The notes: a model not told the origin generated them from the sequence alone. Positions 33,132-41,837 are shown, numbered from the stretch's first letter. The stretch: 64,000 bases of DNA from Actinomycetes bacterium (GCA_023434535.1 JAEYSR010000171.1:1-64000), one strand, 5' to 3'. Program-made: numbers and translations.

Positions 33132-35705
33132 TCAGGGAACGACGCTGACCAGCTTGGGGGCGCGCACGATCACCTTGCGGGGAGCGGAGCCGCCGAGGAT
33201 CGCCTGCACCTTCTCCGACGCCAGGGCCAGCGCCTCGCACTCCTCGTCGGAGGCCCCGGCCGGCACCTCGATGCGGTCCCTGACCTTGCCGGCCACCTGG
33301 ACGACCATGGTGACGGTGTCCTCGACCAAGAGGTCGGGATCGGCCACCGGCCAGGGCTCCGCGTGCACGTGGCGGCCGGGGGCGCCCACCGCCGCTCCTC
33401 GACGCGACCAGATCTCTGCCGACGCGTGCGGCGCGGCGGGCGCGAGGAGCAGGACGAGCGTGTCGATCGCCTGGTCGATCACCTCGTCGTGCGGGCCGTC
33501 GTCGGACTGGACGTACTTGTACAGCTCGTTCACGAACGCCATGGAGCGGGCGATGGCCACGTTGTAGGACCAGCGCTCGAACGCGTCGGTCACATCCGCG
33601 ATCAGGCGGTGGGTGGCGCGCTCGACGGCCCGGTCGGCGTCGGTGCGCTCTCCGTCACGGGTTCGGGCGAGGAGGTCGGAGTCGGGGACCGACAGCCGCC
33701 ACACCCGGTTCAGGAACCTCGCACAGCCGTCGAGGCCGAAGTCCTCCCAGTCGACGTCCTCCTCGGGCGGCTTGACCGCCAGATGGGCCAGGCGCAGCGT
33801 GTCGGCGCCGTAGGTGTCGATGATCTCCTCGGGCGCGACGAGGTTGCCCTTCGACTTGGACATCTTCGTGCCGTCGAGACGGATCATCCCCTGCGTGAAC
33901 AGCCGCGTGAACGGTTCCCGCAACTCGGCAGGTGCCACGCCCAGGTCGGAGAGCGCCTTGGTGAAGAAGCGCGCGTACATGAGGTGCAGGACCGCGTGCT
34001 CCGCCCCTCCGATGTACTGGTCGACCGGCATCCATCCGGCGACCGCCTCCTTGGAGAAGGGCGCGTCGGAGCTCCACGGATCGCAGAACCGCAGGAAGTA
34101 CCACGAGGAGTCCACGAACGTGTCCATCGTGTCCGTCTCACGGGTCGCCGGTCCGCCGCAGTCGGGGCAGGTCGTGTGCAGGAAGCCCTCGTGGGACTGC
34201 AGCGGCGACTGCCCGGTCGGCCGGAACTCCACGTCGTCGGGCGCCAGAACCGGGAGCTGGTCGAGCGGGACCGGACGCGGCCCGCACGACTCGCAGTAGA
34301 CGATCGGGATCGGGCACCCCCAGAACCGCTGGCGCGAGACCAGCCAGTCGCGGAGCCGGAAGTTGACCGTGCGCTCACCGCGCTGGTCCTCCTCCAGCCA
34401 GGCGATCGCCCGGTCCTTGGCGGTGGCCACGTCGAGGCCGTTCAGGTCCGGGCCCGGCACGGCGGACGGGTCCACCGGCGAGTTCACGTGCACGCCGGGA
34501 CCCGAGTACGCCTGGCCGTCCCATCCGTCCGGCCGCTCGACGGTCTCGATGATCGGCAGGCCGAACGCGACGGCGAAGTCCCAGTCGCGCTGGTCCTCGC
34601 CGGGCACCGCCATGACCGCTCCGGTCCCGTAGGTGGCGAGCACGTAGTCGGCCAGGTAGATCGGGACGGGCTGACCCGTGAACGGGTTCAGGGCGAACGC
34701 GCCGGTGCTGCAGCCCCGGTCCTCGAGCCCCCCGTCGGTGGAGAGCCGGTCGATCTCCGACGTCCGCCGAGCCCGCTCGACGAACCGCTCGACGTCGGCT
34801 CGATGCTCCGCGGTGGTGATCACCTCGACCAGCGGGTGCTCGGGTGCGAGGACGCAGAACGACATGCCGTAGCTGGTGTCGGGCCGGGTGGTGAAGACCC
34901 GCACGCTGGGGACGCCGGGGAGATCGCTCCGGGGCGTCCCGTCGGCGCCGACCACCGCCATCTCGAACTCCGCACCCTCCGAGCGGCCGATCCAGTTGCG
35001 CTGCTGGGTGATGACGCGCTCTGGCCACTGCACCAGGTCCAGGTCGTCGAGCAGCTGCTGGGCGTAGTCGGTGATGCGGAAGTACCACTGCTCGAGGTCC
35101 CGGCGCTCGACCACGTCGCCGGACCGGTCGCAACGGCCGTCGACGACCTGCTCGTTGGCCAGCACGGTCTGGCAGCCCGGACACCAGTTCACCGGCGCGG
35201 CCTTGCGATAGGCCAGGCCGGCCTCGAACAGCTTGAGGAAGATCCACTGGGACCAGTGGATGTTCTCGGGGCTGTGGCTGCGCACCTCCCGACGCCAGTC
35301 GTAGACGCCGCCGATGCGGGTGATCGAGCTGCGGAGCATCTCGATGCGCTCGTCGGTGAAGATGCGCGGGTGGAGGCCGGTCTTGATCGCGGCGTTCTCC
35401 GCGGGCAGGCCGAAGCTGTCGAAGCCCATCGGCGACAGGACCGCCTCGCCCTGCATCGTGCGGTACCGGGTCAGCAGGTCCCCGAAGGTGTAGTTGCGGA
35501 CGTGACCCATGTGCGCGGCACCCGAGGGGTACGGGTACATGGACAGGACGTAGCTCCGTGGCCGCGGGTCGTCGTTGTCGACCTCGTAGGTGCCGTGCTC
35601 GCGCCAGTAGGACTGCCAGTGCGGCTCGATCACCTGGGGCTCGTACGGCGACACCGCCGGCGCCTCGGGAGAGCTCGCAGGATCGGCGCTCGCAGCTGCA
35701 GACAT
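33132..35705 (-). CDS. leuS: Leucyl-tRNA synthetase
   Basis: This 857-residue class I synthetase has the signature YPYPSGAAHMGHVRNYT (HIGH region), a zinc-site-like NWCPGCQTVLANEQ, an editing domain with TTRPDTSYG and GTGAVMAVPGEDQRDWDFA, the second CPDCGG segment, and KMSKSKGN (KMSKS). Length is typical of bacterial LeuRS. The ATG at 35705 is chosen over a longer frame because a TATCCT box lies 6 nt upstream and the initial 20 residues are low-complexity in either case. It is divergent from tRNA-Ala. Confidence 0.97.
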   Translation of the reverse strand: MSAAASADPASSPEAPAVSPYEPQVIEPHWQSYWREHGTYEVDNDDPRPRSYVLSMYPYPSGAAHMGHVRNYTFGDLLTRYRTMQGEAVLSPMGFDSFGLPAENAAIKTGLHPRIFTDERIEMLRSSITRIGGVYDWRREVRSHSPENIHWSQWIFLKLFEAGLAYRKAAPVNWCPGCQTVLANEQVVDGRCDRSGDVVERRDLEQWYFRITDYAQQLLDDLDLVQWPERVITQQRNWIGRSEGAEFEMAVVGADGTPRSDLPGVPSVRVFTTRPDTSYGMSFCVLAPEHPLVEVITTAEHRADVERFVERARRTSEIDRLSTDGGLEDRGCSTGAFALNPFTGQPVPIYLADYVLATYGTGAVMAVPGEDQRDWDFAVAFGLPIIETVERPDGWDGQAYSGPGVHVNSPVDPSAVPGPDLNGLDVATAKDRAIAWLEEDQRGERTVNFRLRDWLVSRQRFWGCPIPIVYCESCGPRPVPLDQLPVLAPDDVEFRPTGQSPLQSHEGFLHTTCPDCGGPATRETDTMDTFVDSSWYFLRFCDPWSSDAPFSKEAVAGWMPVDQYIGGAEHAVLHLMYARFFTKALSDLGVAPAELREPFTRLFTQGMIRLDGTKMSKSKGNLVAPEEIIDTYGADTLRLAHLAVKPPEEDVDWEDFGLDGCARFLNRVWRLSVPDSDLLARTRDGERTDADRAVERATHRLIADVTDAFERWSYNVAIARSMAFVNELYKYVQSDDGPHDEVIDQAIDTLVLLLAPAAPHASAEIWSRRGAAVGAPGRHVHAEPWPVADPDLLVEDTVTMVVQVAGKVRDRIEVPAGASDEECEALALASEKVQAILGGSAPRKVIVRAPKLVSVVP

Positions 35706-35711
35706 GGCCGC

Positions 35712-35717
35712 AGGATA
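35712..35717 (-). promoter_or_regulatory. -10 box (TATCCT) of a leaderless leuS promoter
   Basis: TATCCT on the minus strand ends 6 nt before the ATG at 35705. No Shine-Dalgarno or T-box leader can fit between. Confidence 0.5.
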
Positions 35718-35840
35718 CTGACAGCACCCAGCCGGCCCCGACACGGTTCCGCCGGCCCTGCGGCCCGCCCGCCGCTGCGCTGCGCCATCCCGTCCTCGAT
35801 TCGCGGGCCGCGAACCGGGCGGCTACAGTGGCCCCCTCAC

Positions 35841-35913
35841 GGGGCCGTAGCTCAGTTGGGAGAGCGCTTCCATGGCATGGAAGAGGTCGTGGGTTCGATT
35901 CCCATCGGCTCCA
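35841..35913 (+). tRNA. tRNA-Ala (anticodon GGC)
   Basis: A complete 73-nt cloverleaf. The acceptor arm GGGGCCG pairs with CGGCTCC (one G-U). D arm with AGCTCAGTTGGGAGAGC. The anticodon stem CTTCC/GGAAG encloses loop ATGGCAT, anticodon GGC. T arm GTGGG-TTCGATT-CCCAT (one G-U pair). The discriminator base is A. CCA is not encoded (next bases are CTC), so a CCA-adding enzyme is needed. Confidence 0.97.
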
Positions 35914-35934
35914 CTCGGAGAGACCTGAGACAGC

Positions 35935-35964
35935 AAGGGGTTCGGCCGGTCGGTCGGGCCCCTT
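35935..35964 (+). terminator. Candidate terminator after tRNA-Ala
   Basis: AAGGGG pairs with CCCCTT around an 18-nt GC-rich loop that can fold further; a T-rich stretch (TTCGTCGTTCTC) follows. Confidence 0.5.
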
Positions 35965-36082
35965 CGTCGTTCTCGGCGACCCTCGACGTCGTCGCCGCGA
36001 TGGCCAGCGATCGGCCGGCAAGCCCGACAACCGCCCGCAACGGGTGACGACGTCGGACCCGACCGTGCGGTAGAACCGGGCC

Positions 36083-36376
36083 ATGTCGACCGATCCCACC
36101 CCCAGCGACCCGGCGGCGAAGCGCCAGGCCGTCATCGCTGCCCGGGGCAAGGTCCGCCTCGGCGCCTGGATGATCATCGCCGGGACGCTCGGTGCCGTCC
36201 TCGCTCTCCTCACCTACGTCGACGTGTGGAACGCGACCGAGGACACGCCGACGGCGTGGGGCTTCGTCGCCGCACTCTGCGGCGTCCTGGCGATCGGCGG
36301 GTTCGTGGTGCTCTGGGGTGGCCTCACCGCCGGCGCACGGCTGAGCGCGTCCGGCGACACGCAGTCGCCGACCTGA
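36083..36376 (+). CDS. Small two-helix membrane protein of unknown function
   Basis: This 97-residue protein has two predicted membrane segments (WMIIAGTLGAVLALLTYV, about 29-46, and WGFVAALCGVLAIGGFVVLW, about 59-78) joined by a short Asp/Glu loop. Both ends are hydrophilic and no motif is recognised. TAGAAC, 6 nt upstream of the ATG, is a near-match to the -10 boxes seen at leaderless genes here. It converges on rsfS. Confidence 0.65.
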   Translation: MSTDPTPSDPAAKRQAVIAARGKVRLGAWMIIAGTLGAVLALLTYVDVWNATEDTPTAWGFVAALCGVLAIGGFVVLWGGLTAGARLSASGDTQSPT

Positions 36377-36417
36377 TCTGACCCGCCGGCCCGGATCGGT
36401 CCGGCCCTCGCGACGGC

Positions 36418-36780
36418 TCAGGTCCGCTCGACGACCGGGGCGTCGGCGTAGAGGCGCTCGAGCCGGTAGTAGTCGCGCTCCTCCGCCAGGAACACGTGGA
36501 CGACCACGTCCCCGTAGTCCAGGAGGACCCAGCGCCGGGCGTCGGACCCCTCGACCGAGCGCGGCCGATCGTCGAGCTCCCGGGCCACGCGCTCCTCGAC
36601 CGCGTCGACGATCGCCTTCACCTGGCGGTCGTTGGCCCCGGTAGCGAGCACCGTGTACTCGCACATCCCGACGACGGGCCCGACGTGCAGCACCAGGACG
36701 TCGGTGGCCAGCTTGTCCTCGGCGGCGTGGGCTGCGACGAGCGCGGTCCGCAGCGACTCCTCTGTTGCGGGAACGGTCAC
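36418..36780 (-). CDS. rsfS: Ribosomal silencing factor RsfS
   Basis: This 120-residue protein binds uL14 and blocks 50S-30S joining under starvation. The family pattern is clear: ATDVLVLHVGPVVGMCEYTVLATG, NDRQVKAIVDAVEERV, and WVLLDYGDVVVHVFLAEERDYYRLERLYADAP. The ATG at 36780 overlaps the stop of the LytR_C-domain gene by 4 nt. The order nadD - LytR_C protein - rsfS is the standard actinobacterial cluster. Confidence 0.95.
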   Translation of the reverse strand: MTVPATEESLRTALVAAHAAEDKLATDVLVLHVGPVVGMCEYTVLATGANDRQVKAIVDAVEERVARELDDRPRSVEGSDARRWVLLDYGDVVVHVFLAEERDYYRLERLYADAPVVERT

Positions 36781-38105
36781 GACGTGCGATCCCCACCGAC
36801 GATCACGCGCACGTCGATACCCCCGGACTCCGAGGTCGTCGTCGTCGCCGTCACACCCAGGGCCGTGGCGATGGCATCGGCGGCGTCCTTGGCCTCGGGC
36901 GCCATGTACTGGACCTCGGTCGCCGGCTTGTCGAACGAGTCGGCGTTGCCGAGCAGCGAGATCTCACCGCCGGCCGCGACGATCTTGGGGGCGGCGAGCA
37001 ACGTCGCATCGTCACTCGACGTGCCGTTCAGCAGCTCGACCCGCGCACGCTGGCCAGGAGTGGCCGACGTCGGGAAGGGCGCGACCTTGGCCACGTAGCC
37101 GGGAAGCGCGGCGACGTCGGGCATGACGGCGGTGAACACGGTCCCGGGGATCGTCTCCTGCACCACGGGCACCGGCTCGTACACGATCTCACCACCCTCG
37201 AGGTCGCCGAACATCTCGACGACAGCGCTCAGACCACCGTTCGGGTCCTGGTCGCCGAGCTTCGAGAGGTCTTTCCCCTTGAGCACGGTGAGCAGCTCCT
37301 GCCACACGGCCATGTGGCGCAGCATCTGGCGATCCGCTTCCTCGCCGATGCCGGCGAACGCGAGGAACCCGGCCACGTCCCCCGGCTGCAGGACGACCTC
37401 GCCGGCCCTGTAGCGGACGGTCTCCTTCGACGGGTCCATACCGATGACGCCGCGGTCCGGGGAGTCGATCAGGTTGTCGACGTTCTTGACCGTCAACGGC
37501 CCTGCGAGACCGGCCAGCGCCGTGAGGTCCGCCGCCGTCACCTCCTCGGCCGAGGTGAAGCCGAACGTCAGCCCCGTTCCGAGCACCGTGCGGAGCTCGT
37601 CCAGCCCGCCCGAGGCGTAGGCGTCGGCGATCTGCGGGTAGGTCCCGGACTCACCGGGTCCGGCGGAGAACGTCGCAGGCAGGGCGGACACGGTGCCGCC
37701 GGAGTCCGCTCCGGCACCGGAGACGATGAGGACTCCGGCCAGAGCGCCGGCGTCCGTGGTGATCGCCACGAGGTCGACGGGTGTCGGTCTGACCTCCGCC
37801 ACGTACCCGGGAGCGTCGGGGTCGGTGACCGCCTTGGTCCCACCGCCGGTGATGAGTCGACTGGCGCGGTATCCGGTGAAGGCCAGACCGATGAGCAGGG
37901 CGACGAACACGACCGTCGTCGCGAGCTGCCACCACACGGTGTGCGCGCCGCCTCGACCGCCACCTCCACGACCGGAGGAGCCACGCGAGCCGCGGCCGGT
38001 CTGCTCCACCCTGCGGCGACGGACGACCGGCGCCACGTCCGACGCGGCATCAGAACTCGGCGGACCGCTCACGACCTGCGCGGTCTCACTCTCGGTCGCC
38101 GTCAT
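36777..38105 (-). CDS. Membrane protein with LytR C-terminal domain
   Basis: This 442-residue protein has a cytoplasmic N-terminus with a basic Gly/Arg stretch, one membrane segment (WWQLATTVVFVALLIGLAFTGY, about 60-80), and a large outer part. Residues about 90-330 resemble a LytR/CpsA/Psr-like region (LVAITTDAGALAGVLIV; GFTSAEEVTAADLTALAGLAGPLTV), without an obvious full set of catalytic Arg/Asp. Residues about 345-440 are a LytR_C domain (RARVELLNGTSSDDATLLAAPKIVAAGG). It probably acts in wall-polymer attachment or its regulation. The ATG at 38105 lies inside nadD (20-bp overlap) with a TATCGT box 7 nt upstream. Confidence 0.82.
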   Translation of the reverse strand: MTATESETAQVVSGPPSSDAASDVAPVVRRRRVEQTGRGSRGSSGRGGGGRGGAHTVWWQLATTVVFVALLIGLAFTGYRASRLITGGGTKAVTDPDAPGYVAEVRPTPVDLVAITTDAGALAGVLIVSGAGADSGGTVSALPATFSAGPGESGTYPQIADAYASGGLDELRTVLGTGLTFGFTSAEEVTAADLTALAGLAGPLTVKNVDNLIDSPDRGVIGMDPSKETVRYRAGEVVLQPGDVAGFLAFAGIGEEADRQMLRHMAVWQELLTVLKGKDLSKLGDQDPNGGLSAVVEMFGDLEGGEIVYEPVPVVQETIPGTVFTAVMPDVAALPGYVAKVAPFPTSATPGQRARVELLNGTSSDDATLLAAPKIVAAGGEISLLGNADSFDKPATEVQYMAPEAKDAADAIATALGVTATTTTSESGGIDVRVIVGGDRTS

Positions 38106-38760
38106 GGGCGCCACGATAGAGGCGGCGCCGCTCGAGGATGGCGACAGCACCGTCCGGGACCAGGTAGCGCACTGACCGACCCTCGGCCACGCGCCGTCGC
38201 AGGTCCGTGGACGAGACGTCGAGGACCGGAGCGACGACGCGTTCGGCCCGGAACCCGTCGGGCACCACGACGGGCGTCCCCGGCCGCTCCACCACGGCCA
38301 GACGACACGTGCGACGGAGCTCGTCGGGCCGGTGCCACGTGTCCAGACCGGCGGCGGCGTCCGATCCCAGGATGAGGACCAGGTCGTCGTCGGGTCGGGA
38401 GCGGCGCAGCTCGGCCATCGTGTCCACCGTGAAGGTCTCCCCGCCGCGTCGGATCTCCATGTCGCTCGCCTCGAGGACGTCGACGCCGTCCACCGCCGCC
38501 CGGAGCATGTCGAGACGGTCGGCTGCCGGACTGATCCGGCGAGAGCCCACCTTCTGCCACGGCACGTTCGCGACGACCATGAGGACGACGTCGAGGGACA
38601 GCTCCTCTGCGACGCGCAGTGCGGGCACCAGATGGCCGATGTGGGGAGGATCGAACGTTCCCCCGAAGACGCCCACCCGACGGGGCGACAGCGGCTCGGC
38701 CCGGTTGCCGGGAGCCACCGCCGAGGGTTCGGGCGGACCGTCCTCCACCCCCGAGGCCAT
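38086..38760 (-). CDS. nadD: Nicotinate-nucleotide adenylyltransferase
   Basis: This 224-residue enzyme adenylates nicotinate mononucleotide to deamido-NAD. Motifs are GVFGGTFDPPHIGHLVPALRV (nucleotidyltransferase GxFxPxHxGH), MVVANVPWQKVGSRRISPAADRLDML, LVLILGSDAAAGLDTWHRPDEL and VSSTDLRRRVAEGRSVRYLVPDGV-like C-terminus (ISSTxIR type). The ATG at 38760 is set by a TACGAT box 6 nt upstream; a very long open frame further upstream is antisense to other genes. It starts the nadD-LytR_C-rsfS operon. Confidence 0.95.
   Translation of the reverse strand: MASGVEDGPPEPSAVAPGNRAEPLSPRRVGVFGGTFDPPHIGHLVPALRVAEELSLDVVLMVVANVPWQKVGSRRISPAADRLDMLRAAVDGVDVLEASDMEIRRGGETFTVDTMAELRRSRPDDDLVLILGSDAAAGLDTWHRPDELRRTCRLAVVERPGTPVVVPDGFRAERVVAPVLDVSSTDLRRRVAEGRSVRYLVPDGAVAILERRRLYRGAHDGDRE
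38113..38118 (-). promoter_or_regulatory. Internal -10 box (TATCGT) within nadD for the LytR_C gene
   Basis: TATCGT on the minus strand ends 7 nt before the ATG at 38105, inside the last codons of nadD. It could let the LytR_C-rsfS pair be transcribed separately. Confidence 0.4.
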
Positions 38761-38766
38761 CGGCGG

Positions 38767-38772
38767 ATCGTA
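38767..38772 (-). promoter_or_regulatory. -10 box (TACGAT) of a leaderless nadD promoter
   Basis: TACGAT ends 6 nt before the ATG at 38760, in the 165-bp region shared with the divergent sigma-factor gene. Confidence 0.5.
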
Positions 38773-38925
38773 GCGGCAGATCCGGAAAACCGTCGCAAAT
38801 GGGCCGGACGACCTCTCAACTCCTGAACCTGAGCGCCGATCATCAACGAGTCGGGGTTGAACGCAGCCGAATCCTCGACCGGCGCCGCGCCGTTCAGTGA
38901 GCTGACACCAGAGGGATGGAATCAG

Positions 38926-39753
38926 ATGAGCGATTCCGTAGGGATGTACCTGAACGAGATCGGTGCTGTCGCACTTCTCAACGCCGAGGAGGAGCGCGAG
39001 CTGTCGCGCACGATCGAGGCGGGAACCGAGGCACGGCGCCGCAAGGCGGCCGGGGAACGGGGCCGTGACCTCGACAAGCAGATCGCCGCAGCCGCAGCGG
39101 CGAAGGATCGCTTCATCCGGGCGAACCTGCGCCTGGTGGTGAGCGTCGCACGCCGCTACCCCCTGCCGCCCGGCATGGAGCTGCTCGACCTGGTGCAGGA
39201 GGGGAACCTCGGCCTCGAGCACGCCGTCGACAAGTTCGACTGGCGCAAGGGCTTCAAGTTCTCGACCTATGCCACCTTCTGGATCCGCCAGGCGATCGGC
39301 AGGGCCCTCGACCAGAAGGCCTCGCTCGTCCGCCTGCCCGGCGACCGGTCCGCCGCCCTCCGTGGGGCTCTTCGCTCCGTCTCCGGCGACGGCGACGAGC
39401 TCGACGACGAGAACGCACGTCTGCACCGCCTCACCACCCCGACGTCGCTCGACCGGACCGTCGGCGACGACGACTCCAACGAGCTCGTCGACCTGCTCGC
39501 CGACGACCGCCCCGGGCCGGAGGACGACCTCCTGAGCGCCGAGCACGAGGAGTGGCTCCACGGCCTGCTCGACGTGCTGGACCCGCGGGCCCGCTCGGCG
39601 GTGGAGGCACGCTTCGGCCTGTCCGACGGCCGCCGCCGCAGCTACCGCGAGGTCGGCGAAGACCTCGGCGTGACCGCCGAGGCTGCTCGCCGACTGGTCA
39701 AGCGGGCCGTGACCACGGTCCGGGACCGGGCGCTCGCCGCCAGCCCCGCCTGA
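38926..39753 (+). CDS. Sigma-70 family group 2 RNA polymerase sigma factor
   Basis: This 275-residue sigma factor has region 1.2 (VGMYLNEIGAVALLNAEEERELS), region 2 (RFIRANLRLVVSVARRYPLPPGMELLDLVQEGNLGLEHAVDKFDWRKGFKFSTYATFWIRQAI), a shortened region 3, and region 4 (LDVLDPRARSAVEARFGLSDG with helix-turn-helix VGEDLGVTAEAARRLVKRAV). It lacks the long region 1.1 of RpoD, fitting an alternative (SigB/HrdB-like group 2) factor. The ATG at 38926, preceded by GAGGGATGG, is preferred over a TTG at 38857. No anti-sigma factor is adjacent. Confidence 0.9.
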   Translation: MSDSVGMYLNEIGAVALLNAEEERELSRTIEAGTEARRRKAAGERGRDLDKQIAAAAAAKDRFIRANLRLVVSVARRYPLPPGMELLDLVQEGNLGLEHAVDKFDWRKGFKFSTYATFWIRQAIGRALDQKASLVRLPGDRSAALRGALRSVSGDGDELDDENARLHRLTTPTSLDRTVGDDDSNELVDLLADDRPGPEDDLLSAEHEEWLHGLLDVLDPRARSAVEARFGLSDGRRRSYREVGEDLGVTAEAARRLVKRAVTTVRDRALAASPA

Positions 39754-39803
39754 TCGTCGGGAACGGGCGGGTTTCCCGCTTCGGCGTGCACCGCGCCCAC
39801 GGG

Positions 39804-39809
39804 TAGCCT
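39804..39809 (+). promoter_or_regulatory. -10 box (TAGCCT) of a leaderless promoter for DAHP synthase
   Basis: TAGCCT ends 7 nt before the ATG at 39817 with no Shine-Dalgarno in between. Confidence 0.5.
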
Positions 39810-39816
39810 GAGCGAC

Positions 39817-41187
39817 ATGGCCGACACGCCCTCCCCCGCAGACGAGCGCGCCCCATGGACCGTCGCGTCCTGGCGTGAGCGTCCTGCCGAGCAGCAGCCG
39901 GAGTGGCCCGACGAGGCCGTCCTCGACAGCACGTTGAAGACGCTGTCGTCGTACCCGCCGCTGGTGTTCGCCGGGGAGGCCCGTCAGCTCACCGCCGACC
40001 TCGGCCGAGTGGCCGCCGGCGAGGCGTTCCTGCTGCAAGGCGGCGACTGCGCCGAGTCGTTCGAGGCGTTCTCCGCCGACTCGATCCGTGAGCGGCTGCG
40101 GGTCATCCTGCAGATGGCCGTCGTCCTCACCTACTCGGCCGGCGTGCCCGCCGTGAAGGTCGGGCGGATCGCCGGACAGTTCGCCAAGCCCCGCTCGTCG
40201 GGCACCGAGACCGTCGACGGGGTGGGGCTCCCGAGCTTCCGCGGCCACATGGTCAACGACATCGCGTTCACCGCAGCGGCACGTGTCCCCGACCCGCAGC
40301 GCCTCATCGAGGCCTACCACCAGTCCGCGTCGACGCTGAACCTGCTCAGGGCCTTCACCAAGGGCGGGTTCGCCGACCTCGGCCGCGTCCACCAGTGGAC
40401 GCAGGAGTTCGTCCGGTCGAGTCCCGAAGCCCTCCGCTACGAGCAGCTGGCGCAGGAGATCGACCGCGCCCTCCGTTTCATGCGGGCCTGCGGTCTCGAC
40501 CCCGACACGGTGCCGGCGCTGAAGGAGGTCGACTTCTACACGAGCCACGAGGCCCTCGTCCTCGGCTACGAGGAGGCACTCACCCGGCGCGACTCGCTCA
40601 CCGGCGACTTCTACGACTGCTCGGCGCACATGATCTGGATCGGCGAGCGCACCCGCGGGCTCGAGGACGCGCATGTCGAGTTCTTCCGCGGGATCGGCAA
40701 CCCGATCGGAGTGAAGGTCGGTCCGACGGCCACGCCCGACGAGGTGCTGGCTCTGTGCGAGCGCCTCAACCCCGAGAAGGTTCCGGGCCGCCTGACGCTG
40801 ATCACGCGGATGGGCGCAGACGCCATCACCGACGGCCTGCGACCCCTCCTGCGAGCTGTCACCGATGCCGGCCACCCGGTCGTCTGGGCCTGCGACCCGA
40901 TGCACGGCAACACCTTCACGGCGCCGAGCGGACGCAAGACCCGCCACTTCGACGCCATCCTCGGCGAGATCAAGGGCTTCTTCGACGCGCATGCCGCAGA
41001 AGGGACCTGGCCGGGCGGCGTCCACGTCGAGCTCACCGGCGACGACGTGACGGAGTGCCTCGGCGGCGCCGAGGACCTGGTCGACGACGACCTGGGCCTC
41101 CGCTACGAGTCCATGTGCGACCCTCGGCTCAACGGTCGTCAGTCGCTCGACCTCGCGTTCCGAGTCGCCGAGCTGCTCCGCGACTGA
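39817..41187 (+). CDS. Class II 3-deoxy-7-phosphoheptulonate (DAHP) synthase
   Basis: This 456-residue enzyme condenses PEP with erythrose 4-phosphate, the entry step of the shikimate pathway. Class II hallmarks are LLQGGDCAESFEAF with the metal-binding Cys, VGRIAGQFAKPRSS, RSSPEALRYEQLAQEIDRAL, HEALVLGYEEALTR, FRGIGNPIGVKVGPT, ITRMGAD, WACDPMHGNTFTAPSGRKTRHFD and GGVHVELTGDDVTECLGG. It resembles the AroG of mycobacteria in length and motifs. It is followed 7 bp later by the ASCH/wHTH gene; no other aromatic biosynthesis gene is present. Confidence 0.96.
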   Translation: MADTPSPADERAPWTVASWRERPAEQQPEWPDEAVLDSTLKTLSSYPPLVFAGEARQLTADLGRVAAGEAFLLQGGDCAESFEAFSADSIRERLRVILQMAVVLTYSAGVPAVKVGRIAGQFAKPRSSGTETVDGVGLPSFRGHMVNDIAFTAAARVPDPQRLIEAYHQSASTLNLLRAFTKGGFADLGRVHQWTQEFVRSSPEALRYEQLAQEIDRALRFMRACGLDPDTVPALKEVDFYTSHEALVLGYEEALTRRDSLTGDFYDCSAHMIWIGERTRGLEDAHVEFFRGIGNPIGVKVGPTATPDEVLALCERLNPEKVPGRLTLITRMGADAITDGLRPLLRAVTDAGHPVVWACDPMHGNTFTAPSGRKTRHFDAILGEIKGFFDAHAAEGTWPGGVHVELTGDDVTECLGGAEDLVDDDLGLRYESMCDPRLNGRQSLDLAFRVAELLRD

Positions 41188-41194
41188 CGGCATC

Positions 41195-41800
41195 GTGCTC
41201 TTCAGGTCGAGCGACCTGGATGCCATCGCGGATGGCACCGTCACCGCGGCCCTCCGACGTTGGAAGCGCCCGACGGTGCGGACCGGCGGGACGCTCACGA
41301 CGAGGATCGGCGTGCTCGCGATCGAGTCCGTCGAGCGCATCGCGCCGGCGGATCTGACCGACGACGACGCCATGAAGGCCGGTTGGTCCTCCGCCGCTGA
41401 CGCGCTCGGGTCGACCCCGCTCGACCGCGACGGCGACCTGTACGTGATCCGGTTCCACGTCGCCGGTGAGGATCCTCGCATCGCCCTCCGAGAGGACGTC
41501 TCGCTGACAGCCGAGCAGCTGGGCGAGATCACGAAGCGGCTCTCGAGGATGGACCAACGGTCCCAGCACGGTCCCTGGACCCGGACCGTCCTCGAACTGA
41601 TCGAGACCCGCCCGGGTGTCCGGGCCGCCGACCTGGCCGAGTCGTTCGGCCGAGAGAAGCTCACCTTCAAGGCGGACGTGCGGAAGCTCAAGGCGCTCGG
41701 GCTCACCGAGAGCCTGGAGGTCGGATACCGCCTCTCACCTCGGGGGGTCGCTGTTCTCTCGGCTCTCAAGTCCACCTCGACCCCGCGTTCCCCACTCTGA
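41195..41800 (+). CDS. Protein with ASCH-like N-terminus and winged-helix C-terminus
   Basis: This 201-residue protein has two parts. Residues 1-105 read LFRSSDLDAIADGTVTAALRRWKRPTVRTGGTL, ending VIRFHVAGEDPRIALRED, which resembles the ASCH (PUA-like, RNA-binding) fold with its G-x-x-T-x-x-x-R-x-W pattern. Residues about 125-195 form a winged helix (VLELIETRPGVRAADLAESFGREKLTFKADVRKLKALGLTES). Nucleic acid binding is likely. GTG start, 7 bp after DAHP synthase, so probably in the same transcript. The function is not known. Confidence 0.72.
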   Translation: MLFRSSDLDAIADGTVTAALRRWKRPTVRTGGTLTTRIGVLAIESVERIAPADLTDDDAMKAGWSSAADALGSTPLDRDGDLYVIRFHVAGEDPRIALREDVSLTAEQLGEITKRLSRMDQRSQHGPWTRTVLELIETRPGVRAADLAESFGREKLTFKADVRKLKALGLTESLEVGYRLSPRGVAVLSALKSTSTPRSPL

Positions 41801-41821
41801 GTCGACGATCGCACCCGGATT

Positions 41822-41837
41822 CGCGTCAGCTGACGCG
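41822..41837. promoter_or_regulatory. Perfect 16-bp palindrome upstream of the HNH gene
   Basis: CGCGTCAGCTGACGCG lies 22 bp after the ASCH/wHTH gene and 154 bp before the HNH gene. It may be an operator or a terminator stem. Confidence 0.4.

Noticed and set aside
33132..35705. LeuRS editing site with Glu in place of His (PGEDQRD)
   Set aside because: I could not tell whether this is normal for actinobacterial LeuRS; the Asp thought to be essential is present, so it is not reported as a defect.
35841..36082. tRNA-Ala gene as integration site of a mobile element
   Set aside because: No direct repeat of the tRNA 3' end and no integrase are present; a terminator-like hairpin and a small membrane protein follow.
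38761..41814. Very long minus-strand frame continuing upstream of nadD
   Set aside because: The part beyond 38760 is antisense to the sigma factor and DAHP synthase genes. nadD has a good start at 38760.
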